Part shown: positions 1 through 7,844 of the stretch, piece by piece
Numbering within the stretch: position 1 is the stretch's first letter
Layout of the letters: each line of letters begins with the position of its first letter
Assembly (NCBI GenBank): GCA_020723935.1
Contig: DYHY01000002.1
Location: forward strand, 32,409 to 96,408
Origin: Candidatus Micrarchaeum sp.
GTDB lineage: Archaea > SpSt-1190 > DYHY01
Length of the DNA stretch: 64,000 nucleotides
Direction: 5' to 3'
Program-made: the position numbers and the translations under genes
The notes under the pieces: generated by a model
Databases searched by the model: none
Told to the model about the DNA's origin: nothing
What the model saw: the letters and a program-made list of their open reading frames with translations, nothing else

Positions 1-1
1 C

Positions 2-1366
2 TTCCAGATGCGCCCCGCCGACAACGAGAGGCTCGCCGAGATAATGACGCGCGAGACGGCGGGCTTCGGGATAATCGAGCTCATCCTCGCCGACGAGAAG
101 GTCCAGGACATCGCGATAAACGCCCCGACGTCGGCATCGCCCATCCAGCTCGTCCACGCCGATTTCGAGGACTGCCAGACGAACGTCATCCCGACGCAGG
201 ACGAGGTGGCATCCTGGGCCGCGCGCCTGCGCCTCTTCTCCGGCCGCCCGCTCGACACCAGCAACCCCGTCCTGGACACCTCCATCGAGATACCCGGCGC
301 GAGGGCGCGTGTCGCCGCCGTCGCCCCGACCCTTTCGCCCTACGGCCTCGCGTTCTCGCTGCGCCGCCACAGGGAGCGGCCTTGGACCCTCCCGCTCTTC
401 ATCAAGAACCGCGCGCTCACGCCCCTCGCCGCCGGGCTCATCAGCTTCCTCGTCGACGGCGGGCGCACGATCCTGATCGCGGGCACGAGGGGCTCGGGGA
501 AGACGTCCCTCCTCGCCGCGATGATGTGCGAGATAATGAGGACGAACAGGATAATCACGGTCGAGGACACGCTCGAACTCCCCACAATGAGCTTCGCGGA
601 GATGCACTACAACATCCAGAGCCTCAAGGTGCAGAGCGCGATAGTGCAGGTTGGTAACGAGCTCTCGGCCGCGGATGGCATCAGGACGAGCCTGCGCCTC
701 GGCGACTCCTGCCTCATAATCGGCGAAGTGAGGAGCAAGGAGGCCCTCGCACTCTATGAGGCGATGCGCGTCGGGGCCCTCGCGAACGTCGTCGCGGGCA
801 CCATCCACGGCGACTCCCCCTACGGCGTCTACGACCGCGTGGTGAACGACCTCGGCGTCCCGCCGACAAGCTTCAAAGCCACCGACATCATAATCGTCGC
901 GAACCCCATCCGCTCGGCCGACGGCATGCACAGGGTGAGGCGCGTCGTCGACATCTCCGAGATAAGGAAGCACTGGGACAAGGACCCGGTGAAGGAGAAG
1001 GGCTTCGTGAGCCTCATGGAATACGATGCCAAGGACGACGAGCTCAAGCCCAACCAGATCCTCACGGACGGGGAGAGCGAGATAGTCTCAAAGATCGCGG
1101 CGCGCGTGAAGGAATGGGTGGGGAACTTCGACGCGGTGTGGGACAACATAACGATGCGGGCGAAGATGAAGAAGGCCCTCGTCGACTATTCGATATCCAC
1201 CGGGAACCCCAACATCATCGAAGCCCCTTTCGTGATCGCATCGAACGATGCCGCCCACCTCTTCGGTGAGCAGGTGAAGAGGCAACAGGGGACCCTCGTC
1301 TCCGAGTACATCTACCAGAAGTGGGACGCCTGGGTGAAGGAGCAAATAAAGGCGGGCCGGGTTTGA
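2..1366 (+). CDS. Type II/IV secretion system ATPase (TadA/FlaI/VirB11-like), 5' partial
   Basis: This is an ATPase that would power assembly of a pilus or secretion machine at the inner face of the membrane. The frame is open to the window edge, so the first Met at base 8 need not be the start and the N-terminal part is probably missing. Visible motifs are a Walker A (GTRGSGKTS, about residue 158 counted from base 8), the acidic ITVEDTLELP segment after it, and a Walker B-like SCLIIGEVRS followed by the conserved His of GTIHGDS. The order fits the GspE/FlaI/TadA superfamily. The TadC-like gene at 2614 and the following pilin-like genes support a role in this machine. The C-terminal 120 residues do not resemble a known domain to me. 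Confidence 0.88.
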   Translation, partial: FQMRPADNERLAEIMTRETAGFGIIELILADEKVQDIAINAPTSASPIQLVHADFEDCQTNVIPTQDEVASWAARLRLFSGRPLDTSNPVLDTSIEIPGARARVAAVAPTLSPYGLAFSLRRHRERPWTLPLFIKNRALTPLAAGLISFLVDGGRTILIAGTRGSGKTSLLAAMMCEIMRTNRIITVEDTLELPTMSFAEMHYNIQSLKVQSAIVQVGNELSAADGIRTSLRLGDSCLIIGEVRSKEALALYEAMRVGALANVVAGTIHGDSPYGVYDRVVNDLGVPPTSFKATDIIIVANPIRSADGMHRVRRVVDISEIRKHWDKDPVKEKGFVSLMEYDAKDDELKPNQILTDGESEIVSKIAARVKEWVGNFDAVWDNITMRAKMKKALVDYSISTGNPNIIEAPFVIASNDAAHLFGEQVKRQQGTLVSEYIYQKWDAWVKEQIKAGRV

Positions 1367-1525
1367 ATTTTTGAACCGGCCGGCGAGAGGACCGGGACCG
1401 CAGTTAGACCGTCCTCGGCGGAGGGCAGACCAAGGCCGGACGCGTCTGAGGGCCGAGGAGGAGCAACGTACCGGTTTAACCGCAATCAACCTCGGATATT
1501 TCGCCGGCCGGCGCGGGATGCGCGG

Positions 1526-2301
1526 GTGGCAGAGAACGCATACCTGCGGCTAGTGAAGGGGGTCGTTCGCGCGGGAAGCCCGCTCATCGGGAGCGCGCAC
1601 CTCGGGGAGATCCCGCCCGCCTATTCCGGCCTCGTCGTCCCGCACAAGCCCCCATGGAAGGTCTGGGAAATGGAGCCGGCGGTCTATTCCGCGCATTTCA
1701 TCGAGGGGCGGGCGGCCCTCGCGGGAAGCCCTTGATCGCCGGGCGGGTGGGCCACTACCTAGGGCACATGGACTATTTCGCCAAGGACCCTGGGAAGATA
1801 GCGTACGAGCTCCTCTTCCTTCTCGGGATGGTGCCATTGAGCTCAATGTTCGACCTTCTTCCCGCCTACAGGGCGAAGGATCCGGGCGGCTCGCAAGAGA
1901 AGGAGGAGAAGAACCGCAGGCTGCTCATCAGCCCGGCGATCGAGAGGATGCGGGACGGGGAGAGCTTCCTCGCCTATCCGCAGGAGGAGATCAAGAGGAA
2001 GGAGATCCTGCTCTAGTCGGAGGAGTCGCGCCTGCACACAACGGGCGGGTTCTTCTTCTTCTTCTTCTTCGTCGTCGTCGTCGTCGCCGGAGCGGGGATG
2101 CCGATCCTACCGATAGTTGTCTACCGCGAGAAGCGGGGCGGCGTCCTGATAGGGACGGGGAAGCCCATCAACGTCGCGCCGATGGAGCTGGACCTCGCGT
2201 AGCGCCTGTCGGTGGACAGGAAGCTGAGGAAGGGCTGGGAGAAGGAGCTGGCCCAAGAATACTGCGAGGTCTACAGGGAGCTGGGCATCGCCGAGAGCTG
2301 A
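1526..2301 (+). pseudogene. Broken PlsC-like (1-acylglycerol-3-phosphate O-acyltransferase family) gene
   Basis: The reading frames here resemble the lysophospholipid acyltransferase family but are interrupted. A first piece (1526-1735) passes by an apparent frameshift near 1700-1735 into the frame starting at 1654. That frame is then crossed by in-frame TAG codons at 2014-2016 and 2200-2202 before ending at a TGA at 2299-2301. Family-like features in order are GHYLGHMDYF (motif I-like), FLLGMVPLSS (motif II-like), GESFLAYPQEE (an altered EGTR motif III) and MPILPIVVYREKRGG (motif IV-like). It separates the secretion ATPase from the membrane platform gene. I interpret it as a decayed gene; amber readthrough is an untested alternative. 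Confidence 0.55.
2050..2085 (+). repeat. Trinucleotide repeat TTC x7 followed by GTC x5
   Basis: Seven TTC units (2050-2070) run directly into five GTC units (2071-2085) inside the broken acyltransferase gene. In the gene's frame this would code Phe7-Val5. It lies between the two in-frame TAG codons and looks like slippage-generated sequence. Confidence 0.85.
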
Positions 2302-2341
2302 ACTGGGCCCGAGAAGAAAGAAGGAGAGAAAAGAATGAGGG

Positions 2342-2361
2342 GCGGGGGCTCCTGCCCCCGC
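2342..2361. terminator. GC-rich hairpin between convergent remnants
   Basis: An 8-bp perfect stem GCGGGGGC/GCCCCCGC with a TCCT loop lies after the broken acyltransferase gene and before the minus-strand remnant. No strong T-tract follows, so terminator function is only plausible. Confidence 0.4.
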
Positions 2362-2378
2362 TTCCCTTCAGTTGTCTC

Positions 2379-2515
2379 CTACTTGTAGCCGCAAATGTGC
2401 CCGACCTTGTCGCCGTACTCGGTCTTGAACTCCATCCTCAGGACGCCGACGTCGCCCGGGGTTAGCTGACAGGTGCCTTCGTTTTCTAATTTTACCTTTA
2501 TTAGATGGTCAATGA
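2379..2515 (-). pseudogene. C-terminal fragment of an unknown protein (gene remnant)
   Basis: The minus strand is open from just after a stop at 2516-2518 to a TAG at 2379-2381 (about 45 codons). It reads like the tail of a protein (EGTCQLTPGDVGVLRMEF, then KVGHICGYK and stop). There is no ATG near its beginning. The 2302-2613 stretch otherwise holds only the hairpin and the promoter of the next gene. I read it as a relic of a deleted gene, possibly a small surface protein; the family is not recognised. Confidence 0.35.
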
Positions 2516-2580
2516 CCTACGGAAGGAGGCGGGCGCCTGCGCGGCCCCCTTTCCCGGAAATGGCCCTGAAATAGAATGCG

Positions 2581-2587
2581 TTATATG
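2581..2587 (+). promoter_or_regulatory. TATA-like element of the TadC-like gene
   Basis: TTATATG lies 27-33 nt before the ATG at 2614, the distance expected for an archaeal TATA box feeding a leaderless or nearly leaderless transcript of the pilus-assembly cluster. Confidence 0.55.
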
Positions 2588-2613
2588 CTGCCAGGGGCTA
2601 GACTTCCGGGAAG

Positions 2614-4683
2614 ATGTATCCCAACTACTCCCCCCGGCCCGGAGGGGGTGCAAGCCTCGGCGCTTTCACGCCGTCGGACCCCTTCACGAGCCATTTCTAC
2701 AAGTCCTACCGCGCCGAGGAGAAGGTCCTCCCTGCCTCGTTCTACGAGAAGTTCTGCATGTCGGTGCCCAAGTGGGCCGAGATCCCCCTACCCTTCCTGA
2801 GGAAGCAGTTCTCGAGCGTCCTGCGGGAGGCGCTCCTCGTCTGCAGCCCGGGCCAGGTCTTCACGGTGTCCTTCTACTGTTTCCTCCTCGCGATGATGGT
2901 GGCCGTCTTCGTCCTCACCTCCCTCCCCTACACACCCATACTCCTGGGCGTCGCGGTGGTCTTCCCGCTCATCGTCCTCGTCGGCTTCTACGTCTATCCG
3001 TTCCTCAAAATCAAGATGGACCGCATGGCGGTCGTGGGCGAGGCGCCTCTCGCCATCCTCTACCTCGTCATCTCCTTGCGTGTCTCCCCGAGCCTCGAGA
3101 AGGCGGTGTCCTACGCGAGCAAGAACGTCCCCGAGCCCATAGGCCGCGAGTTCAAGTTCCTGATGTGGGACGTCGAGCTCAAGACGAAGAACTCGATGCA
3201 GGAGGCGATGTTCGCGTACAGCGCGCGGGTGAAGAAGTGGGCGCCGGGCTACTCCGACGCGCTCTACCTCGTCACGAACTCCGTGAACGAGCCCACGAAC
3301 AAGTCGCGCCTCGCGGTCCTCGAGAAGGCGATGAGCCAGGCCCTAGACAACACAAAGGGCATCATGGAGAACTTCGCAAGGGGCCTGGGCTTGCCCGTCG
3401 CCGTCACGAACGCCCTCGCAATACTCCTGCCGGTCCTCGGCCTCGTCATGGCGCCCCTCGCATCCGTCTTCATGCAGCAGGCCGGCGCCCTCCCGGCGAT
3501 GCTGGCGATCGTCTACGACTTCTTCCTCCCAATAGTCCTGGGGCTCATCGTCCTCGTGATACTGGCGGGGCGCCCCGCCACCTTCTCGGACATCGACATC
3601 AGGGGCGACCCGGACCTCCCGGCCGAGGGGCACTACAGGGTGAAGGGCGTGGGCGACATACCCCTGAACCTCGTCTGCCTCGGGATCTTCCTCGCCCTCT
3701 CGTTCATCACAATATTGGTCGCGATAAACACGGGCGGCGTCGTGTTCTCCCCCAACCCCCTCAAGGCGGTCGGCGCGCCGATGGGCTACAACGCCCTCAA
3801 CACGATCCCCTTGATAGCGGCCGTGGGTATCTCCTGCGGCATCTACCTCTACGCGAACAACGTCCAGAAGCTCAAGGCGCGCGACAGAATCCAGGAGATA
3901 GAGCGCGAGTTCGCGGCGAGCCTCTTCCAGCTCGGGAACATCCTGGAGCAGGGCAAGCCCCTCGAGGAGGCCTTCGAGATCGCGGCGCGCGGGATGAAGG
4001 GCACGCACAGCGCCGAGTTCTTCACGAGGACCGTTCACAACATCAGGACGATGGGGATGCCGATAAGGAAGGCAATCTTCGACCCCGAATACGGCGCGAT
4101 GAGGACGTTCTCCTCGAGCCTCATGAAGAACGTCCTCGGCGTCATAATAGAGTCCGCCGACAGCGGGCCCATCGTCGCCGCGCAGACGACGCTCTCCATC
4201 TCGAGCTACGTGCAGAACATCCAGAAGGTACAGGAGAAGATAGCCGACAACCTCGCGGACAGCATAACGGCGATGAAGTTCCAGTCCGCCGTCCTCGTCC
4301 CGCTGATAAGCGCCGTGATCGTGGGCCTCACGCAAATGGTGACAAACATCCTCCTCGCGATGAGCAGGAACGTGAGCGATCTCATGTCCAGCAGCACGAA
4401 CGTCGGGCTCTATTCCGTGTTCTCGTCCTCCCTCTTCAACATCGGGAACGTGATGCAGGGCTCCTACCTCCAGATGGTCGTGGGCTACTACACCCTCGTC
4501 CTCCTCACGACCCTCGGGTTCTTCACGGCGGGCCTCGCGTACGGCGTGCACGACAGAATAGCGATACAGATGAACGTGGGGCAGAGCCTCGCCCTCGGCA
4601 TCATTATTTATTCGGTGATAGTCTTCTTCATAGTGACGGTGTTCGGGGGCCTGGCGACGTCCCTCGTCAGCCAGACCGTCTAG
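2614..4683 (+). CDS. TadC/FlaJ-like secretion platform membrane protein
   Basis: This 689-residue polytopic membrane protein would be the platform on which the ATPase acts to assemble pilin-like subunits. It has an about 75-residue soluble N-terminus, then paired hydrophobic segments (about residues 85-135), a cytoplasmic helical stretch (about 140-260) of T2SSF type, more membrane helices (about 265-310 and 350-420), and a second T2SSF-like cytoplasmic block (about 425-560) followed by three to four helices to the C-terminus. The duplicated layout matches archaeal FlaJ/TadC proteins. The start at 2614 sits 27 nt after TTATATG. It is followed at 27 nt by the first small array gene, and its TAG is in frame with that gene. 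The pairing with the ATPase at the window start is broken only by a decayed acyltransferase gene. Confidence 0.85.
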   Translation: MYPNYSPRPGGGASLGAFTPSDPFTSHFYKSYRAEEKVLPASFYEKFCMSVPKWAEIPLPFLRKQFSSVLREALLVCSPGQVFTVSFYCFLLAMMVAVFVLTSLPYTPILLGVAVVFPLIVLVGFYVYPFLKIKMDRMAVVGEAPLAILYLVISLRVSPSLEKAVSYASKNVPEPIGREFKFLMWDVELKTKNSMQEAMFAYSARVKKWAPGYSDALYLVTNSVNEPTNKSRLAVLEKAMSQALDNTKGIMENFARGLGLPVAVTNALAILLPVLGLVMAPLASVFMQQAGALPAMLAIVYDFFLPIVLGLIVLVILAGRPATFSDIDIRGDPDLPAEGHYRVKGVGDIPLNLVCLGIFLALSFITILVAINTGGVVFSPNPLKAVGAPMGYNALNTIPLIAAVGISCGIYLYANNVQKLKARDRIQEIEREFAASLFQLGNILEQGKPLEEAFEIAARGMKGTHSAEFFTRTVHNIRTMGMPIRKAIFDPEYGAMRTFSSSLMKNVLGVIIESADSGPIVAAQTTLSISSYVQNIQKVQEKIADNLADSITAMKFQSAVLVPLISAVIVGLTQMVTNILLAMSRNVSDLMSSSTNVGLYSVFSSSLFNIGNVMQGSYLQMVVGYYTLVLLTTLGFFTAGLAYGVHDRIAIQMNVGQSLALGIIIYSVIVFFIVTVFGGLATSLVSQTV

Positions 4684-4710
4684 GACGAGGAGGATGAAGG
4701 AAGGACAGAA

Positions 4711-4893
4711 ATGGCAAGCGAGAAGGACCTGCTTGAGCTCGTGATGGAGGTCATCCTCGTCTTCATCATAATAATCATAGTGATAGTCGTCATCTTCCCG
4801 GGGCTCAAGGACTACGCGGCCCGGCTCTCGGAGCTCCCGCGCTCGTTCTTCGTGTCGCTCCTGGACAAGATAGGCTACAGCTGGTGGGGGTAG
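4711..4893 (+). CDS. Small single-helix membrane protein (array gene 1)
   Basis: Sixty residues: an acidic N-terminus (MASEKDLLELVMEV), one very hydrophobic helix rich in Ile and Val (about residues 12-30), and a short tail ending in SWWG. No family is recognised. It is the first of a run of 19 same-strand genes behind the platform protein, most of which have the same N-terminal-helix design. A structural or accessory subunit of the pilus-like machine is likely by context only. Confidence 0.7.
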   Translation: MASEKDLLELVMEVILVFIIIIIVIVVIFPGLKDYAARLSELPRSFFVSLLDKIGYSWWG

Positions 4894-4902
4894 AAAGGCG
4901 TC

Positions 4903-5349
4903 ATGACCAGGAGATTTGTCAGGAGGAAGTGCATCGGGCGCAGGAAGGGCAGCTTCATGGACGACTGGGTGATGAAAATAGCCTGGGGCATACTGATCCT
5001 GGGAATCCTCTACATGGTGGTCCTCATCCTCACTGCCTGGCTCAACAAGCGCGCCCCGCAGGACATCAAGCACGCGGGGGACCTCGTGATAAACCCGATG
5101 ACGGGCCTCGCGCTCGGGATCCCGCCGTGGGGCGGCGCAGGGAAGGGGGGGAAGGGCAAGCGCAAGGCCAAGGCCGCGGCGGGGGGCGCCCGCAGGAAGG
5201 GCGACGCGGAGCTCTCCGTCCCGTTCTGGATAATCTTCTCCTTCGTCGTGATGCTCGTCGTCCTGATAGCCCTGAGGTACCTCAGCACCTACCTCACGAA
5301 GGTGCCCGCCCTCATAGGGAGCAAGGCGGCGGGGGGGCGGCTGATATGA
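4903..5349 (+). CDS. Two-helix membrane protein (array gene 2)
   Basis: A 148-residue protein with a basic N-terminus, a helix at about 25-46, a Gly/Lys/Ala-rich basic linker (about 75-100) and a second helix at about 105-125. It starts 9 nt after the previous stop and overlaps the next gene by ATGA, so translation is probably coupled. No family is recognised. The basic linker between two helices would face the cytoplasm or the outside depending on topology, which the sequence does not settle. Confidence 0.7.
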   Translation: MTRRFVRRKCIGRRKGSFMDDWVMKIAWGILILGILYMVVLILTAWLNKRAPQDIKHAGDLVINPMTGLALGIPPWGGAGKGGKGKRKAKAAAGGARRKGDAELSVPFWIIFSFVVMLVVLIALRYLSTYLTKVPALIGSKAAGGRLI

Positions 5350-5516
5350 GCCGCAGGGCCCAGGAGGGCGCGAGGCAGATGCTCGTCTTCGTCGTCGTCC
5401 TGATACTCGCGTTCATCATCCTGTGGATCTTCGCGTCCAGGAGGACGGACCCCGACAAGATGGCGGCCGTCAGGGACGCGCTGCTCCCGATAATAGACAA
5501 GCTCAAGGGAGGATGA
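5346..5516 (+). CDS. 56-residue single-helix membrane protein (array gene 3)
   Basis: The ATG overlaps the stop of the previous gene (ATGA). The product begins MSRRAQEGARQMLVFVVVL, so a short basic stretch is followed by one hydrophobic helix and then a charged amphipathic tail ending in LKGG. This resembles a minimal class III (archaeal pilin-type) signal sequence with hardly any exterior domain. Coding is supported by overlap at both ends and by the regular membrane-helix pattern. Function unknown. Confidence 0.65.
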   Translation: MSRRAQEGARQMLVFVVVLILAFIILWIFASRRTDPDKMAAVRDALLPIIDKLKGG

Positions 5517-5683
5517 TGCTAACAATGGCGATGGAAACGGATGTCGGATCGGGAAGGAAGGGTCAGGCGACGGAGATGCCGGGGCAGGTCGTGTTCTGGA
5601 TACTGGCGCTGATAGGCCTCGTGATCCTCGTGATCATAGTGATGCGTGGCGGGACGCTCTTCAGGAACCTGTTCGGCACGTAG
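5513..5683 (+). CDS. 56-residue single-helix membrane protein (array gene 4)
   Basis: Begins with tandem ATG codons, the first overlapping the previous stop by 3 nt. About 25 polar residues precede one helix (VVFWILALIGLVILVIIV), then a short RGGTLFRNLFGT tail. The start could also be the second ATG (5516) or an internal Met. Unrecognised; assigned to the pilin-like array from position and design. Confidence 0.6.
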   Translation: MMLTMAMETDVGSGRKGQATEMPGQVVFWILALIGLVILVIIVMRGGTLFRNLFGT

Positions 5684-5716
5684 CGGGGGAAGGAAAAGGG
5701 CGAGAAGAAGGGAAAC

Positions 5717-6292
5717 ATGGCAGAAGGCGACAGGAAGACAATAATCGAGACGCTCTTCGCGATACTGGGCGCCCTCCTCCTAATCGGCGTCATCGTCCTC
5801 CTCTTCTTCACCTACGTCCTCCCGCAGCTCCAGACCTACGCGGGGCCCAAGCGCGAGGCTCCGGAGCTGGAGGCGGCGCTCCAGAGCCTCTGCTTCTACC
5901 ACCAGGCCTCGACCGGCCAGTCCCAGGTCGTCATCGGCGGGGGGACGAACATCGCGACCTTCACCGACGACTACGAGCTCACGCCCCTCGCGATCGCGCA
6001 GAACATGTCAAGGTGCTTCTCCGACGTCCCGCGGGGATGCAAGGTGCAGGGCGCGGGCGGGACGTGCTCGGAGAGGTACGAATGGGAGGGCGCGGCGACG
6101 ATAGACTACAGGAGCACCTGCCCATTCAACCACGAGGAGCCGGGGCTTTTCGGGCACATCGTCTGCAGCGGCGGCTGCCCTAACTTCACAAGGGGGACAT
6201 CATACCGGCTCCAGGTCGCATCGACCCTCGCGAGCCCCACGGTCTCCCTCCCCGACTTCTGCCTCTTCTACGCCGAGGAGGTGAGGCCCTGA
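5717..6292 (+). CDS. Pilin-like anchored protein with Cys-rich exterior (array gene 5)
   Basis: 191 residues: short N-terminus, one hydrophobic helix (about 9-32), then an exterior domain with about eight cysteines, implying disulphide bonds outside the cell. The stop TGA abuts the ATG of the next gene with no gap, suggesting translational coupling. No family is recognised. The design (short cytosolic start, single N-terminal helix, globular exterior) is that of pilin or pseudopilin subunits. Confidence 0.72.
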   Translation: MAEGDRKTIIETLFAILGALLLIGVIVLLFFTYVLPQLQTYAGPKREAPELEAALQSLCFYHQASTGQSQVVIGGGTNIATFTDDYELTPLAIAQNMSRCFSDVPRGCKVQGAGGTCSERYEWEGAATIDYRSTCPFNHEEPGLFGHIVCSGGCPNFTRGTSYRLQVASTLASPTVSLPDFCLFYAEEVRP

Positions 6293-6991
6293 ATGGCGGG
6301 AAGGACGGGCCGGAGGCGCGCTAGGCGCGCGGCGGACACCCTGGCGGTCCTCGTCTTCCTGATAGTCGCGCTCCTGGCAATCCTCGTCATATTCATGTGG
6401 GTCCTCCCCTACCTGCAGGACCAGTGGAAGACGGCGGAGTCCTCGATCACGTCCTGCGGCTGCATAGGGAACAGGACCAACATAATCGTGCGCGGCGTCG
6501 CGGACACCGTCTTCAAGAAGCAGCCCAACCCCTTCTCCTCGGCGGAGGTGGAGCTGTGCAACTGCAGGAACGAGAAGATGGAGCTGGGGCGCCGCCTGAC
6601 TGTGGACGCGGTCGTGAACTTCCCCTGCTCCATATCCAAGGGCAAGAACGGCCACCAGGAGATAAACGGCCTCGCCATACCCAAATCGCTGTGGGGGATA
6701 ACCCTCGACCGGGCGCAGGGCGTGAGCTTCGAGTTCAACGATATGGAGGTCTACGTGGACTGGCCCTACAACACCTATTTCATGCTCAAGGACAGGCCCG
6801 CCTTCGACGTGATAGTGCAGAGGATACCTGACTTCCGGGTTCCGCACTTCGACTTCGACTTCGGGAGCACGGACAGGGGCCTCGCGTATTTCAAGCTCAA
6901 GATCGACGGCCAAGACGAGACGAACGACACGACAATCCTCACATCCGTATCCGAGGACAACTCGGTGTGCTTCGGGGAGGCGCCGCCATGA
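6293..6991 (+). CDS. Pilin-like anchored protein (array gene 6)
   Basis: 232 residues with an Arg-rich start (MAGRTGRRRARRAADTLAVL), a helix at about 15-38 and a beta-rich-looking exterior with CGC and CNC clusters. The basic run followed by A-A-D-T and a hydrophobic stretch resembles an archaeal class III signal peptide. It starts directly after the previous stop and overlaps the next gene by ATGA. No family recognised. Confidence 0.72.
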   Translation: MAGRTGRRRARRAADTLAVLVFLIVALLAILVIFMWVLPYLQDQWKTAESSITSCGCIGNRTNIIVRGVADTVFKKQPNPFSSAEVELCNCRNEKMELGRRLTVDAVVNFPCSISKGKNGHQEINGLAIPKSLWGITLDRAQGVSFEFNDMEVYVDWPYNTYFMLKDRPAFDVIVQRIPDFRVPHFDFDFGSTDRGLAYFKLKIDGQDETNDTTILTSVSEDNSVCFGEAPP

Positions 6992-7185
6992 CGGGGAAGA
7001 CGGGGGCGGGGCGGGCCGCAGGCTCTCATCGGAGGGCCGAGATGGACAAGGACATACTGATGGGGGTCATCGCGATGATAGTCATCGCCGCGATAGTGGT
7101 CCTGATATTCGTCTTCGCGAGGAACCAGATAATACACGCGTTCGAGGAGATGAAGAACCGCCTCTCGTTCACGATAAAATTCTAG
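6988..7185 (+). CDS. 65-residue single-helix membrane protein (array gene 7)
   Basis: ATG overlaps the previous stop. A polar, basic N-terminus of about 22 residues precedes MDKDILMGVIAMIVIAAIVV and a short amphipathic tail. An internal Met (EMDKD) could be the true start, giving about 46 residues. It has essentially no exterior domain, like array genes 1, 3 and 4. Function unknown. Confidence 0.6.
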   Translation: MTGKTGAGRAAGSHRRAEMDKDILMGVIAMIVIAAIVVLIFVFARNQIIHAFEEMKNRLSFTIKF

Positions 7186-7228
7186 GCCCCGCGCGGGGAA
7201 GGAAGAAAGGAGAGAAAGGGAAAAGGAA

Positions 7229-7777
7229 ATGGCGCAAAGGAAGGCTGCGGAGAGCAGCACAATCATGCTCGTCGTAGCGATAATAGTCGGGCTCGCGGTG
7301 GCCCTAATACTCCTCAAGGGCGGATCCTTCGTGAGCCAGGGGCAGGGGACGATCACGGGCATCGGGCAGAACATCCTCTCCAGGAACAAGGGCGCCTTCG
7401 GGCAGGCCTGTAGGGAATGGAAGGGTGCAAGCGAGGGCCAGCAGAGGGACCCGGGCTTCATCCTGGGCGCGGCGCCCAACCCCGCATCCATCCCGGGGGC
7501 CGCGGGCGCGTACGGGAACAAGTTCAGCTGCTGCAGGGGGAGGTTCGAGGAGGCCGCCAAATATTTCAGATCCAAGCAGGGCGCGTTCAGCCCGCAGCCC
7601 GACCTGACGATCGAGCCCTACGCAAAGTATGTCGACGAATGGAACCTCTGGAGCATGTGCTATTCGGCGTGCCTGGGCTTCTCGGACGTCTACGACCTGT
7701 GCGCGCAGACCTTCCAGGGCGGGGAAGGGGACAGGGATTTCATAAACTGCCTGGAGAACAGTTCGACCGGCTGCTAG
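7229..7777 (+). CDS. Pilin-like Cys-rich protein, tandem paralogue A
   Basis: 182 residues with an N-terminus MAQRKAAESSTIMLVVAII: a basic pair, small residues, Glu, then a helix (about 11-30). The exterior domain contains eight to nine cysteines and ends in GEGDRDFINCLENSSTGC. It is clearly homologous over its full length to the next gene (shared FGQAC-EW, RDPGFILG, NPASIPGAAGAYGN, WNLW and GGEGD-DFI-CL). Cys positions are largely kept, pointing to a disulphide-stabilised domain. Recent tandem duplication with divergence in the middle. Confidence 0.75.
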   Translation: MAQRKAAESSTIMLVVAIIVGLAVALILLKGGSFVSQGQGTITGIGQNILSRNKGAFGQACREWKGASEGQQRDPGFILGAAPNPASIPGAAGAYGNKFSCCRGRFEEAAKYFRSKQGAFSPQPDLTIEPYAKYVDEWNLWSMCYSACLGFSDVYDLCAQTFQGGEGDRDFINCLENSSTGC

Positions 7778-7809
7778 GCGGAGCGCAGGGAGAAAAACCG
7801 GAGAATAGG

Positions 7810-7816
7810 TATATTA
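7810..7816 (+). promoter_or_regulatory. TATA-like element before paralogue B
   Basis: TATATTA lies about 29-35 nt before the ATG at 7845 in a 67-nt gap, one of the few AT-rich gaps inside the array, and may give this gene its own leaderless promoter. Confidence 0.5.
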
Positions 7817-7844
7817 ATAGGAAAGGGGGTGGAAGCGAGGGAAG

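Noticed and set aside
2505-4697. 730-residue plus-strand frame overlapping the TadC-like gene
   Set aside because: Pro/Arg/His-rich, no membrane helices; the alternative frame has a full set of helices and family motifs.
4681-4713. Readthrough fusion of the TadC-like protein to the first small array protein
   Set aside because: The two are in the same frame across the TAG, but a normal separate start with usual spacing explains it without special decoding.
3343-5073. Long minus-strand open frame opposite the TadC-like gene
   Set aside because: Composition (His, Glu, Asp, Arg, Val runs) is that of an antisense shadow in GC-rich DNA and it spans three well-supported plus-strand genes.
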